The notes beneath the pieces are model-generated. The model ran no database searches. It saw only the letters and a list, made by a program, of their open reading frames with translations, and had not been told where the DNA came from. This document shows positions 25,853 through 35,624 of a DNA stretch of 64,000 nucleotides, one piece after another. Made by a program: the position numbers and the translations under genes. Within the stretch, counting starts at the first letter, position 1. Each line of letters starts with the position of its first letter. This DNA comes from Gammaproteobacteria bacterium (GTDB taxonomy: Bacteria; Pseudomonadota; Gammaproteobacteria; Pseudomonadales; Pseudohongiellaceae): positions 1 to 64,000 of the forward strand of contig JAQWZF010000005.1 of the NCBI GenBank assembly GCA_029253585.1, written 5' to 3'.

Positions 25853-28549
25853 CTACCGTACTGGTCGCGAGTGCGCTGAGCCTCGAAAAATCGCATTCAT
25901 CAGCATCACATTCAATCCATCGAGATAAGCTCGAACCGTCGGGTCTTGGGTAAAGGCTATGACTTCGCCCGCTCCAAAAGACTCTGACACCACGAATGGC
26001 TTGTAGGCAAGCTGTCTGCGATTCTCATCCCAGATATAGCCGCTGGCAAGTAAGTCGTCTGGCCCCTGAAAACGCGCCACATTGAAGCCTTCGCTCAGTC
26101 TCACCGGCGTATACACATCACTTCCTCTGACCAAAACATTGAGCACCGGCGCTACACCGGCACTGAGCCAGTGCTCCTGATCCACATCGGCCCGCACTAA
26201 CACACCGGCGACTGGGTCCGGATAATTTTCTAAGGCATGAATTTGCGCGTCATATTGCTCGGAGGACGTTAGATATTGCCCGTCGACTGACGCCTCTTCC
26301 TCATCTTCTACATTCTCTGTTGCCTCAACATTCTCATCAAGAACGGCTCTTTCTCGCCTAATGGAAAGCAGGTCAACATTTGGATCCGCAAGAAAGCGCG
26401 TGGCATTGCCTAAGCTAATAATAACTCCGCCCTTTCTTACCCACGTCTTTATATTCTCTATTCCAGACTCGCCTAGAACAGATTTATAACCTGCACCATT
26501 CATTAGGGGCAATATAAGCACTTGATAACGACTCAGGTTTGCCGAGCGCAAGTTGTCTACTCTAATCGGAGTAACCGGAAAATCGAATTGCCTCTCGATA
26601 ACGAAACGGGTATTCCCTGCACTGTATGCCGCCGTGGGCTGGTCCCACGCCATCGCGATTTTCGGCTCATTAAAGCGCACCACATTCGCACTGCCAAAAC
26701 TTGGTCCGTCTGTTACCCAGCTATTATTTACGGCAACTACGTTAGCACCTGTCTCTTCGGCAAGTCGGTTAATAGTGTCATGCACCGAAGCAGGATTATC
26801 TGCAATGTCGAGTATTAGCGTTCCTGCAGGATACGCATTACCAATATTAATAAATGCTTTATCATTGCTCTTTACAGTTAAGCCCTCACGTAACGCGCGC
26901 GCTAAAAATCTAACTGCAGGCGCCGAACCCCAAGGTACTAGATAAGATACGCCCGCAGTACCACCGGTCACACTACCCGGTTGAACCAAGTCGGTTCCTA
27001 CGATCTCAAAGTCACCGCTGGGAATGCGCCCGCAGGTGTGCGTGTCCACATTCATCATGAGCGGCAAAGACCAGGCAGTCACATCGTAGATCTCGTCGGG
27101 GAGATTGCGTGCGCGGCGCCTCTCCTGCTCAGCGAGAAAGTCGGTTTCCATGCCCACTTCTACATCCATCAGCGTTCGAATGAAGCGCTTAGCCGGCTGA
27201 TCGGTTCGGATGAGATAGGACCCTGCCTGATATGACGCACCACAGGCGCTGAACGAGGACAAAGCACGGTGTACTTCCACATCCTGCCTACTCAACAAAC
27301 CGGCGAGTTTGTTTGCGGCAGCCTGGTCCGATTGCACGGGCAGAATATAGGCTCTGATATCCTCATCTTCTCCTTCTTCGATAGCGCTTACTCGGTAGTC
27401 ATAAAAGTCTTGTAGAAATTTCTCTCTATTCTCCGCTACTGTTTCTGCGGTCGCCAGTGAGGTAACGAAATGGTTCCTTACCGTGTATCGATAATGCAGC
27501 TCGTTACCGTCGTATTGCCTAACCACAAGGCCACGAGCGGACGCCTGCTCATAGGTCATCGCAATACTGCCAAAATAGGATGGCCAGCTAGCACCGTAGC
27601 CGGGGTAGAAAGCGTCATACACCTCACGGGTGAAATAATCGAAGCCAAATTGATCAAAGTAGCGCGCATTATTGCGCCCGAACAACTGCAGGCTAGAACG
27701 CTGCGCTTCGGCAAGGTGCGGGTTATAGGGAATGGCTTCGGGTGCAAAGAAGTATGTCCCATCCGAACCCATCTCATGTGCATCCACATAGGCTACTGGG
27801 TACCACTCCAGCATCGCTTTGGTTCTACCTTGTGTCTCGGGCTGTGTCTGAATAAACCAATCTCGATTCATATCGAAGAGATAATGATTCGTTCTGCCGC
27901 CCGGCCAGGGTTCATCATGCTCCGCCGATAGCCGATCCGAATCCGGAACTAGCCCCTCGGCGGTAACATAGTTGTGAATGAAACGATCGCGACCGTCTGG
28001 ATTTTGCATTGGGTCTATGACGACAATCGTATTTTCCATTATTGAATCTATGCGCTCATCGGAGCGTGATGCGAGCAGGTGATAAGCGGTTAACATCGCC
28101 GCATCGGTCGAGGAAATCTCGTTACCATGCACACCATAGGACAGCCAAGTAACTGCTGGCTGCTCCTCGATTATTCTCTGGACTACAGACTCGCTAGTAA
28201 TTCGGGGGTCAGCAAGCGCCTGCATATTGGCCTTGGCCTCGATCAAATCTCCACTGTTCTGTGCGTTGGAAATGACAACGTAGATTAGCTCCCGCCCCTG
28301 CCAGCTGCGGGCATACTCTCTAAGTTCAACCCGATCCGGTGACGCTTCTGCCAAAGCCTGAAAATAACGAATCACGTCACGATGCCAAGTAATTCGATCT
28401 CCGGGTTGATACCCCAACACCTCTTCAATCGTTGGGATGGCGGGGTCATAGTTGGTGTCGGGCCAGAACACGAAATCATTCTGTGCATTTAAAGGCAGGC
28501 TAAGAGTTAGGCTCATTAGAATTGAAAGTAAGATTGATCGAGGGTGCAT
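25853..28549 (-). CDS. Exported zinc carboxypeptidase, peptidase family M14
   Basis: An 898-aa protein with a signal peptide of about 22 residues. The M14 domain (about 45-380) has the zinc motif YGVHGNEISS (H and E), DPMQNPDGRDRF (substrate and Arg), and AYVDAHEMGSDGTYFF with the third zinc histidine. A long C-terminal part (about 400-890) ends in a glutamine-amidotransferase-like region with KTWVRKGGVIISLGNATRF. This large class is common in marine bacteria and trims amino acids from the C-terminus of peptides. Monocistronic; convergent with the FecR-like remnant. Confidence 0.9.
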   Translation of the reverse strand: MHPRSILLSILMSLTLSLPLNAQNDFVFWPDTNYDPAIPTIEEVLGYQPGDRITWHRDVIRYFQALAEASPDRVELREYARSWQGRELIYVVISNAQNSGDLIEAKANMQALADPRITSESVVQRIIEEQPAVTWLSYGVHGNEISSTDAAMLTAYHLLASRSDERIDSIMENTIVVIDPMQNPDGRDRFIHNYVTAEGLVPDSDRLSAEHDEPWPGGRTNHYLFDMNRDWFIQTQPETQGRTKAMLEWYPVAYVDAHEMGSDGTYFFAPEAIPYNPHLAEAQRSSLQLFGRNNARYFDQFGFDYFTREVYDAFYPGYGASWPSYFGSIAMTYEQASARGLVVRQYDGNELHYRYTVRNHFVTSLATAETVAENREKFLQDFYDYRVSAIEEGEDEDIRAYILPVQSDQAAANKLAGLLSRQDVEVHRALSSFSACGASYQAGSYLIRTDQPAKRFIRTLMDVEVGMETDFLAEQERRRARNLPDEIYDVTAWSLPLMMNVDTHTCGRIPSGDFEIVGTDLVQPGSVTGGTAGVSYLVPWGSAPAVRFLARALREGLTVKSNDKAFINIGNAYPAGTLILDIADNPASVHDTINRLAEETGANVVAVNNSWVTDGPSFGSANVVRFNEPKIAMAWDQPTAAYSAGNTRFVIERQFDFPVTPIRVDNLRSANLSRYQVLILPLMNGAGYKSVLGESGIENIKTWVRKGGVIISLGNATRFLADPNVDLLSIRRERAVLDENVEATENVEDEEEASVDGQYLTSSEQYDAQIHALENYPDPVAGVLVRADVDQEHWLSAGVAPVLNVLVRGSDVYTPVRLSEGFNVARFQGPDDLLASGYIWDENRRQLAYKPFVVSESFGAGEVIAFTQDPTVRAYLDGLNVMLMNAIFRGSAHSRPVR

Positions 28550-28761
28550 TATTCGTCTCTGAGAAATGTTTTAAAGTAGATGAAATGAATAGCTAGAGAA
28601 TTAACTGCCTAGCCTGCCATGGTGCAACAATAGATTAGCGCGTTTTTGATACACCAGCCATAGGATCTGCCCAATCGACTATAGAACGCAGGTATTGTGT
28701 CACTCCGATACAGCAGGTATAAATGAATACTCGCAAATTTTTTAGCCATACCGGAAAGATC

Positions 28762-29439
28762 ATGACTTCACAGCCTCTCAAGACAATCAATTTAAAGTTC
28801 GAAGAGTTACCCGAATCAGAAATGAAATCTCGTGCGTCCGAATTCAACACCCTCATGCAGAAACGCAGAACGGTACGTGACTTCTCCTCCAGAGCAGTTT
28901 CCAGAGACGTTATCGACGACTGCCTGGCAGCAGCAGGAAGCGCTCCCAGTGGAGCCAATAGACAGCCCTGGCACTTTGCCCTGGTCAGTGACCCTGCTAT
29001 CAAGCGCGAAATTCGATTGGCCGCACAGGTGGAGGAGGAAGAATTCTATACGTCTCGCGCACCGCAGGATTGGCTGGATGCCTTAGCACCCTTGGGCACC
29101 GACTCGGAGAAACCGTTTCTCGAGCATGCACCTTACCTGATTGTGGTGTTTGCGCAGAAATTCGAACTCGATAGCGAGGGTAACAAGCAGAAGAACTACT
29201 ATGTGACAGAGTCCGCCAGCATTGCCACCGGCTTACTCATTGCCGGGCTCCATAACGCCGGGTTAGCCACACTGACCCACACACCGAGCCCGATGAAGTT
29301 TCTAAATGAGATTCTAGAGCGACCCGGCACCGAGAAGCCTTTGATGGTGATTGTAACGGGCTATCCGGAAAAAGGTGCCAGAGTACCCGATATCGATAGA
29401 AAGCCCCTGACGGACATTGTCAGCGTTCATGGCGACTGA
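28762..29439 (+). CDS. Nitroreductase-family flavoprotein (iodotyrosine-deiodinase/BluB-like branch)
   Basis: A 225-aa FMN enzyme. Motifs are [14 protein letters not shown] near the N-terminus, [20 protein letters not shown] for FMN contact, and [18 protein letters not shown] with the terminal [13 protein letters not shown]. Members reduce nitro compounds, dehalogenate, or fragment flavin. The ATG at 28762 with GGAAAG upstream is preferred over an in-frame ATG at 28723. The substrate is unknown. It is transcribed alone toward a minus-strand operon. Confidence 0.88.
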   Translation: MTSQPLKTINLKFEELPESEMKSRASEFNTLMQKRRTVRDFSSRAVSRDVIDDCLAAAGSAPSGANRQPWHFALVSDPAIKREIRLAAQVEEEEFYTSRAPQDWLDALAPLGTDSEKPFLEHAPYLIVVFAQKFELDSEGNKQKNYYVTESASIATGLLIAGLHNAGLATLTHTPSPMKFLNEILERPGTEKPLMVIVTGYPEKGARVPDIDRKPLTDIVSVHGD

Positions 29440-29552
29440 AATAGCTGCCCGCGCCAGTCTCGATATTCCGCTGATAAATTCTTACTTATTGCCCGCTGGC
29501 TTCCGCGGAAACAGAAAACCCGGCTGATTACCTTGCACGCTGTTGGCCATAT

Positions 29553-29584
29553 AAAAAGGCCCGCAATCGAAATCACAGGCCTTT
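29553..29584 (-). terminator. Terminator of the 29607-34345 minus-strand gene run
   Basis: On the minus strand AAAGGCC and GGCCTTT pair around a 16-nt partly paired loop, followed by TTTAT. Confidence 0.7.
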
Positions 29585-29606
29585 CATGTAACCAGACTCA
29601 CCACCC

Positions 29607-30443
29607 CTACTGAGGAGGATTGCCTCTAGGCGTGCCTGGCTTACGCCATTCGCCGTACAGAAATTCTTCTGAAAATTCAGCGCACTTAAATTCGAGTAAC
29701 TGCATATTGTCAGCCACGTGACGGTACAAAGGAAAACTGATTGACCAAGGGGCTGTGAACGTATTTGGATCAGTCATTGTTGCCTCGTACTGAATATGAT
29801 CGGCACCCGTTGGCGTCCAACGCTCTTCTACCACCATTTCGTAGCTGTGGTGATTACCGGAACGATCGAACCAGGTATCAGGCATCTGGCCCGACACGCG
29901 AACTACCAGGGTGTCGCCTTCCCAATGCGCATTGGAATGTCCCATCCATGCGTCGACCTGCGACTCAAGCTCGGGTTGGTCGACATAGACTATGCGATTC
30001 GATTCAGCATACTCATAGGCGACCAGAATAACGCCTTCGGACTGCACAATCTGAAAAGGAAACGGCATATAATTCGCACGCGGAATGCCTGGCATATAGC
30101 ACTTAGTAAGTGGATCATTTTCCAAAGCATTCGCCTTGTTTTGATCTCTTACACGCCGAGCTTGCTCGTTGTAGGGAATTCTTCCGCCCTCGACAATGCC
30201 AAGACCCGCTGGCGTTGCAGAATGAGCGCCCATCAACCCAGGATGAGGACCTTCCGCTGCAGCATGAGGCTCTACATCGTAGTGAGCAGAGGTCATCGCC
30301 TGCCAGATACCACTTAAATCCGGCTTGCCACTCGGTGTGCGCGGTATTTCACCACTTTGTGCCACAGCCTGCGAGATTGAAAAAAGACCTACCAGTGTTA
30401 GAAGTCCAAGCTTGGCTACATATTTTTCAGTTAGAGTTTTCAT
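29607..30443 (-). CDS. Exported protein of the 'PDLSGIW' type, unknown function
   Basis: A 278-aa protein with a signal peptide of about 28 residues. The mature part opens with RTPSGKPDLSGIWQA, a motif shared with the gene next upstream (PDLQGVWNF). Later blocks also correspond: WEGDTLVVRVSG, then a hydrophobic-polar strand region YEATMTDPNTFTAPWSISFPL, and FKCAEFSEEFL near the end. The pattern suggests a beta-barrel binding protein of the lipocalin kind, but that is inference. The family recurs in bacteria with many secreted oxidases and has no established function. AAGGG precedes the start. Confidence 0.7.
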   Translation of the reverse strand: MKTLTEKYVAKLGLLTLVGLFSISQAVAQSGEIPRTPSGKPDLSGIWQAMTSAHYDVEPHAAAEGPHPGLMGAHSATPAGLGIVEGGRIPYNEQARRVRDQNKANALENDPLTKCYMPGIPRANYMPFPFQIVQSEGVILVAYEYAESNRIVYVDQPELESQVDAWMGHSNAHWEGDTLVVRVSGQMPDTWFDRSGNHHSYEMVVEERWTPTGADHIQYEATMTDPNTFTAPWSISFPLYRHVADNMQLLEFKCAEFSEEFLYGEWRKPGTPRGNPPQ

Positions 30444-30524
30444 TTACTGCCCTTCGATTATTTTCTTATCTTTCAAAAAGTTTTATTAGTTAAATCTTTT
30501 GCGGGTTTCCCAGCGCAACACAAT

Positions 30525-31556
30525 CTACTGCGCACCACTCTCACTTTCAGTCCGCTCTTCGACACGCTTTCCACGCAAGATATTAAACATACCGTAGTTG
30601 CCTTCATGACACGCATATTCATACAGCTGTCCTGCTACCTTTGTCATCGGAATGATGGCGGTGATCTTGTCCGTAAACGTAGCAGGATCATCGATAGTGA
30701 ATTCATAGTCGACCGTATCGAATGCAGTGCGAGTGAATTTTTCGGTTAGCACCATGTCCATATTATTGCCGGTGCTGGAGAATGTCTGACGCAGCCCATT
30801 GAAGTTTTTGGTTTCCACAACCAGCGTATTACCTTCGTACCAACCTCGAGAGTCACCAGACCACAACCGAATGTCGTCACTAAGAGTAGGCTTGTCACCC
30901 AGATTTACGATGCGTGCATCATGAATCATTTCAGTCATGATAACCGCAGTGTCCTTGCTCTGAAAAATCTGAATATTGTTGTTATAAAGACTGGGCGTGA
31001 AGGGAGGGCCAGAATTGAAGCCAACGATGCAACGCTCGGAAAGACCTCGGTCTTCGGGACCATCCTTCGCAATGCCGCCAACCACGTAGCGGACTGGGCG
31101 AGTGCTAGGAATATCTGGGCCTAAACCACCAAACTGTCTCTGTGCACCTTCCACGGCAGGTGGGATACGTCCATTGCTAGGATGCACTATGTGTGAGGTT
31201 CTGACCGTATCCCCAATGCCGGCACTCTCAAACCAGAAATCATTGTAACCACCGGGGTTATCTGTGGCCGATGGCGCTTCCGGGTTTACAACAAGCCGGG
31301 CTGCTGCGGCATCTGCTGCCGCCGCTGCCACTTGCTGCCTCTGCACTGCAGCCTGAATCTGCTCTTGGGTCAGAAATTCCTGCTCGCCGAATCGCACTGG
31401 ACGCTGCATCGGGGTGCTGGAGCTAAAGTTCCAGACGCCTTGTAAATCAGGATGGCCGTATTCGGTTTGTGGCACTTCAAAATCGACGCCCTGCGCGACT
31501 ACGACGCCGGAGAAGATAGCCGATAGCGCTAAAAATAGTATAGATATAGACCTCAT
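30525..31556 (-). CDS. Exported protein of the 'PDLQGVW' type, unknown function
   Basis: A 343-aa protein, paralogous in layout to its downstream neighbour. Signal peptide about 1-21; QTEYGHPDLQGVWNFSSSTP; an alanine- and glutamine-rich helix at about 65-90; YEGNTLVVETKNFNG; and FTIDDPATFTDKITAIIPM, which correspond to the blocks of the shorter protein. Extra sequence at about 90-175 separates the two. The ATG at 31556 has GGGGAA upstream; the frame runs four codons further. The two genes are 81 nt apart and probably cotranscribed. No enzyme motif recognised. Confidence 0.7.
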   Translation of the reverse strand: MRSISILFLALSAIFSGVVVAQGVDFEVPQTEYGHPDLQGVWNFSSSTPMQRPVRFGEQEFLTQEQIQAAVQRQQVAAAAADAAAARLVVNPEAPSATDNPGGYNDFWFESAGIGDTVRTSHIVHPSNGRIPPAVEGAQRQFGGLGPDIPSTRPVRYVVGGIAKDGPEDRGLSERCIVGFNSGPPFTPSLYNNNIQIFQSKDTAVIMTEMIHDARIVNLGDKPTLSDDIRLWSGDSRGWYEGNTLVVETKNFNGLRQTFSSTGNNMDMVLTEKFTRTAFDTVDYEFTIDDPATFTDKITAIIPMTKVAGQLYEYACHEGNYGMFNILRGKRVEERTESESGAQ

Positions 31557-31743
31557 TTTATTCCCCAAAGGATTAAGTATTCAGACGCTGTAAGGTAGAG
31601 GTTTAAAGACTAAGAATCAATAGTAAAGCGGCTAATGGACAGAGTTGCAGGATGGACTGGCTAGGTCTTATCGCCGCGTAACAACCGCGCCGAGGGGCAC
31701 TAGAATTGGCTCTCCCGAAGAAGAGCGCAACTGTGGCCTGGCA

Positions 31744-32610
31744 TTATTTGCGGGTGTATCGGGCGAGCAGACTGGACGTATCCCAGCGCCCGCCCCCCAT
31801 GTCCTGTATCTGAGCGTAGAAACTGTCCACCAATTGGGCGACTGGTAATTGCGAGCCGTTGTTTTGTGCCTCGCTTATTGCTATCCCCAAGTCCTTGCGC
31901 ATCCAATCTACGGCGAAGCCGAAATCATATTCATCCGCCATCATGGTCTCATAGCGGTTCTCCATCTGCCACGAACCAGCAGCGCCTTTTGAGATTGTCT
32001 CTATAAGCGCCTCGCCATCCAGCCCGGCGTTTTTTGCAAAATTAAGACCCTCAGCGAGACCCTGGACGACACCCGCGATACATATCTGGTTCACCATCTT
32101 CGCAAGCTGGCCGCTGCCAGCCGGGCCCAGGAGCTTGCTAAATTTCGAGTAGGCATCAAACACCACCTTGGCAATCCCATAGTGAACTTCCTCGCCGCCC
32201 ACCATGACCGTCAATGCGCCATTCTCTGCACCGGCTTGCCCGCCAGACACAGGCGCATCGAGAAAACCAATACCCTGCGCGGCAGCTGCCGCACTTAGCT
32301 CTCTAGCCAGCGTAGCTGATGCCGTTGTGTGGTCAACTAACAAAGAGCCCGACTGCATCACCGCGAGCGCTCCAGCTTCACCCAGGAGTACCTGGCGCAC
32401 ATCGTCATCATTACCAACGCAGCTCAGCACCGCATCGCAGCCAGTAGCAGCTGCTGCAGGAGTAGCCGCCAGACTTCCACCATATTGTTCTACCCAACGT
32501 TGCGCTTTGTCGGCACTTCGATTGTAAACACAGACATCCATTCCAGCCTGTTTAAGATGACCAGCCATGGGATAGCCCATTACTCCAAGCCCAATAAACG
32601 CAACCTTCAT
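31744..32610 (-). CDS. NAD(P)-dependent beta-hydroxyacid dehydrogenase (3-hydroxyisobutyrate dehydrogenase family)
   Basis: A 288-aa cytosolic enzyme. The N-terminal Rossmann motif is IGLGVMGYPMAGHL; the substrate signature is DAPVSGGQAGAENGALTVMVGG; the catalytic lysine lies in GSGQLAKMVNQ. Members oxidise 3-hydroxyisobutyrate or reduce tartronate semialdehyde or related acids. If the copper/PAL-like route yields glyoxylate, a tartronate-semialdehyde reductase would be a meaningful neighbour, but sequence alone does not tell the members apart. It lies between two exported-protein genes and an amidohydrolase on the same strand. Confidence 0.9.
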   Translation of the reverse strand: MKVAFIGLGVMGYPMAGHLKQAGMDVCVYNRSADKAQRWVEQYGGSLAATPAAAATGCDAVLSCVGNDDDVRQVLLGEAGALAVMQSGSLLVDHTTASATLARELSAAAAAQGIGFLDAPVSGGQAGAENGALTVMVGGEEVHYGIAKVVFDAYSKFSKLLGPAGSGQLAKMVNQICIAGVVQGLAEGLNFAKNAGLDGEALIETISKGAAGSWQMENRYETMMADEYDFGFAVDWMRKDLGIAISEAQNNGSQLPVAQLVDSFYAQIQDMGGGRWDTSSLLARYTRK

Positions 32611-32644
32611 TTGTGACTCCTTATCAGCAATTATTTTTTGATGC

Positions 32645-34345
32645 TTATCTTCGGAAGACGGACGCGCCGCGAGAAAAAGTTTCGACTATCGCAATATCTT
32701 CCAGTTCCTGCGGATCTACCAAAAGGGGATTCTGTTCGAGAATAACGAAGTCTGCACGCTTGCCCACGGTAATAGATCCCTTCTCATTTTCCTCAAAATA
32801 TTGGTAAGCGGCACCTTGCGTCACCGCATAGATCGCCTCCAATACGGAGGCTCGCTGGTCGGGGCCCAACACGTAACCACTGCGCGTCTGTCTATTCACG
32901 GTTATAGAAATGAGACGCATAATATCGGGGGGCACCACCGGCGAATCATTGTGCACCGTGTAGGGGATTCCCAGCTCAACGGTAGCCTTTACCGGGCTGA
33001 TAAAACTCGCCCGCTCTTCGCCAAAGCTGAGACGGTGCCAATCACCCCAAAAATAAGGGTGAACAGAATAATAGGATGGAACGATTCCCAGTTCTTTAAA
33101 CCGAAGCAACTGATCGGGTCTTGCCAACTGTGCATGAATTGCTACGGAACGATGATCTGGCAAATCCTTGCCGGCCACGGCCTCGGCAATACCATCGATC
33201 ATTAACTCGATAGCAGCATCGCCGTTGGCATGGGCTAAAACCGGTACGCCTCTGGCCAGCAGGTCTGGCATGCGCGCCTTGTAGGCTTCAGGGTTGTAAC
33301 TTGGATAGGCGACGTAGTCTGCGCTCTGACCCGGCGGGCCCTCGGTATAGGGCTGCGACATCCAAGCGGTTCGTCCCTGTGGCGAGCCATCGAGAGTAAA
33401 TTTGACCCCGCCGACGCGGAAGCCCCCTGTGTAAGCTTGATCATGGCTAACCGCCTGCAGCTCTGCATCGCTGAGTGGATTCGCCATGATGAATGCCACA
33501 ATGTCTACGGCATAGGGCTCGGCAATAGCCTCTTCCCGCAGCATGTCAGCGTAGGTACTGCTAATATTCGCATCCTGTATCGTGGTAATGCCATAACCGG
33601 CATAGATGTCTATGGCATCGCGCCGCAGCTGGCTCAGTTTTTCCGGGCCCATGTTGGCTCCGGATCCGGGAAACGCACCCATTGCTGTCTCTTCCATTAC
33701 ACCATCGGGCTCGTTAGTCCCTGCACGGCGCCGAATGATTCCGCCCTCGGGATCTTGAGTCGAGTTCGAAATACCTGCCTGCTCCAAGGCCATCGAATTA
33801 GCGGCAAGCAGGTGCCCAGAGACATGTCTCACCACGATGGGGTGATTGGTGGATGCCCGATCCAGATCATCACGGTTTGGGTGTCGTCCCTCAGCCAGCA
33901 GGGAATCATCATAGCCGAAACCAAATACGAGCTCTCCTGCAGGAATCTGTTGCTGCTCTATACGCAGACGCAGAGCGCGCACAATATCGTCCACGCTGGT
34001 GATGCCACCGACGGGAGGTGAGGATAGATCTAGCAGATCTGCATAACGTGAGACACCGGAGAAATGTCCATGAGCATCTATAAAGCCGGGGAGCAATGCC
34101 TGCTCGCCCAGCTCTGTGACACGGGTTTCTGCACCGCTTAGTTGAAAGACATCGGCGCGAGACCCGCTCGCAACGATGCGATCTCCGCGCACGGCAACGG
34201 CAGTCACATTGGAACCGTCCATGGTGATGATGTTCTCGCCGGCAAAAATTAAGTCAGCTTGTTGCGCACTGCCCGTTGTGCCACCTAAAGCCAAGAGTAA
34301 AACGGTATTTGCGATTAGCGCCCTAGTAAGATTTTTTAACAACAC
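32645..34345 (-). CDS. Exported amidohydrolase (YtcJ-like), second copy
   Basis: A 566-aa protein with a signal peptide of about 27 residues, starting at a GTG preceded by GAGGAA. It shares the layout of the amidohydrolase at 16190: DAHGHFSG, VKFTLDGSPQGRTA, LAHANGDAA, SVAIHAQLARP and VHNDSPVVPPD. The metal histidines are kept, but the lysine/GSRGA segment is changed to GSPQGRTA, so its substrate probably differs. The dehydrogenase follows after 34 nt, which supports an operon. Confidence 0.87.
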   Translation of the reverse strand: MLLKNLTRALIANTVLLLALGGTTGSAQQADLIFAGENIITMDGSNVTAVAVRGDRIVASGSRADVFQLSGAETRVTELGEQALLPGFIDAHGHFSGVSRYADLLDLSSPPVGGITSVDDIVRALRLRIEQQQIPAGELVFGFGYDDSLLAEGRHPNRDDLDRASTNHPIVVRHVSGHLLAANSMALEQAGISNSTQDPEGGIIRRRAGTNEPDGVMEETAMGAFPGSGANMGPEKLSQLRRDAIDIYAGYGITTIQDANISSTYADMLREEAIAEPYAVDIVAFIMANPLSDAELQAVSHDQAYTGGFRVGGVKFTLDGSPQGRTAWMSQPYTEGPPGQSADYVAYPSYNPEAYKARMPDLLARGVPVLAHANGDAAIELMIDGIAEAVAGKDLPDHRSVAIHAQLARPDQLLRFKELGIVPSYYSVHPYFWGDWHRLSFGEERASFISPVKATVELGIPYTVHNDSPVVPPDIMRLISITVNRQTRSGYVLGPDQRASVLEAIYAVTQGAAYQYFEENEKGSITVGKRADFVILEQNPLLVDPQELEDIAIVETFSRGASVFRR

Positions 34346-34487
34346 GGCTGTTCCTCAAGGATTTAGGCACATGCACAGTGCCTGCGGTTAAGATTCGATG
34401 ATAAGGAGTACAAATAGTGCAGCGAAAATGCGCTCAGTGCAATAAAGCCAATTTTAATCTACTCGATTGAGTACCTGTTACTGCTGT

Positions 34488-35450
34488 TCACTTGACGCCA
34501 AGTGTGGACTGCCAGTCTTGCTGCAAGACCATGAGCATCTCATCAATAGACTGAAACCGATCAACCGGGTCTTTGCGCAGGCAGCGCATCGCTACTTTAT
34601 CAAGCAGTGCCGGCACGGGCTGACTTGTAACTTGTGACGGAGGTGAAGGAATATCATTGAGCACGCTCTCAATTATATGGTGTAGCTTCTCTCCCTTTGC
34701 CGGATTCTTGCCCGATAAAATTTCATACAGCACAGCCCCGAAACTATACACATCAGTACGCGCATCGATGCTCGGATCTTTGTTGACCTGTTCGGGCGAC
34801 ATATAGTTTACAGTTCCCTGCACCTTGCCCTGCCCTGTCAGGCTCAGGTCGCCTATAGCTGATGGCGCCCCATCCACTTCTTCAACCGCCGTGCCATCGG
34901 GATGCCACACCTTAGCCAGCCCCCAATCCAGCACCAATATTTCGCCAAAGGGACCCGCTAGAATATTTTCCGGCTTAATATCTCGGTGCGCCACCCCATG
35001 GTTATGTGAATACTTGAGTGCATAGGCAACCTGAATCATCAATTTCATCAGCTGATTCAGGTCATAACGCTCGCGATAGTCCAATATTTCTCGAAGCGTA
35101 TAACCATGTACCAACTTCATAGTGAAGTAGGGATTACCTTTGCTGTCTCGGCCTAGCTCGTAAGTCGGTACCGTATTCGGATGCTGCAGCATGGCAGTGA
35201 CACGCGCCTCACGAATTAGCCGCTTCTGCTCAATTTCATCCTTTGCAAATTCGGGCTTCAGTGTCTTGTAACAGATGAAGCGAGAAAGATGTAGATCCTT
35301 ACAGGACTTAATTAGAGACTTGCCACCTGTCGCGATCGTACTAAAAAACGCATAGCGAGTACGCGGGTCAATTTTCTCGGGCAACGGCTTGTCCGTTTCC
35401 TCGAGAAACACTGTACTATAGCTTTTAGGTGGTTCTGGAAATTCCAACAT
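34488..35450 (-). CDS. Serine/threonine protein kinase (Hanks type)
   Basis: A 320-aa cytosolic kinase without a membrane segment. Features in order: a weak glycine loop (IATGGKSLI), lysine in ICYKTLKPE, glutamate in REARVTAMLQHPN, catalytic loop VAHRDIKPENIL, metal loop LDWGLAK (DWG replaces DFG, frequent in bacterial kinases), activation segment with VNYMSPEQV, and DVYSFGAVLYEILSG. All catalytic residues are present, so it is probably active. There is no sensor domain. Neighbours give no clue to its target. Confidence 0.92.
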   Translation of the reverse strand: MLEFPEPPKSYSTVFLEETDKPLPEKIDPRTRYAFFSTIATGGKSLIKSCKDLHLSRFICYKTLKPEFAKDEIEQKRLIREARVTAMLQHPNTVPTYELGRDSKGNPYFTMKLVHGYTLREILDYRERYDLNQLMKLMIQVAYALKYSHNHGVAHRDIKPENILAGPFGEILVLDWGLAKVWHPDGTAVEEVDGAPSAIGDLSLTGQGKVQGTVNYMSPEQVNKDPSIDARTDVYSFGAVLYEILSGKNPAKGEKLHHIIESVLNDIPSPPSQVTSQPVPALLDKVAMRCLRKDPVDRFQSIDEMLMVLQQDWQSTLGVK

Positions 35451-35624
35451 AATCTAGTGAACCATCTTGATATGAACGCGTGGAGGCTGTAACCGCCCAT
35501 GAAAATTAACAGATAATGCCAGTAAAACACACCGACGCAGGTCTAATTTCCAGACTAATTTTAATGAGTTAACAACGCGTGCTCGCTACACTGACGAGCC
35601 GTTATCTATGAACGAGATTTATGT

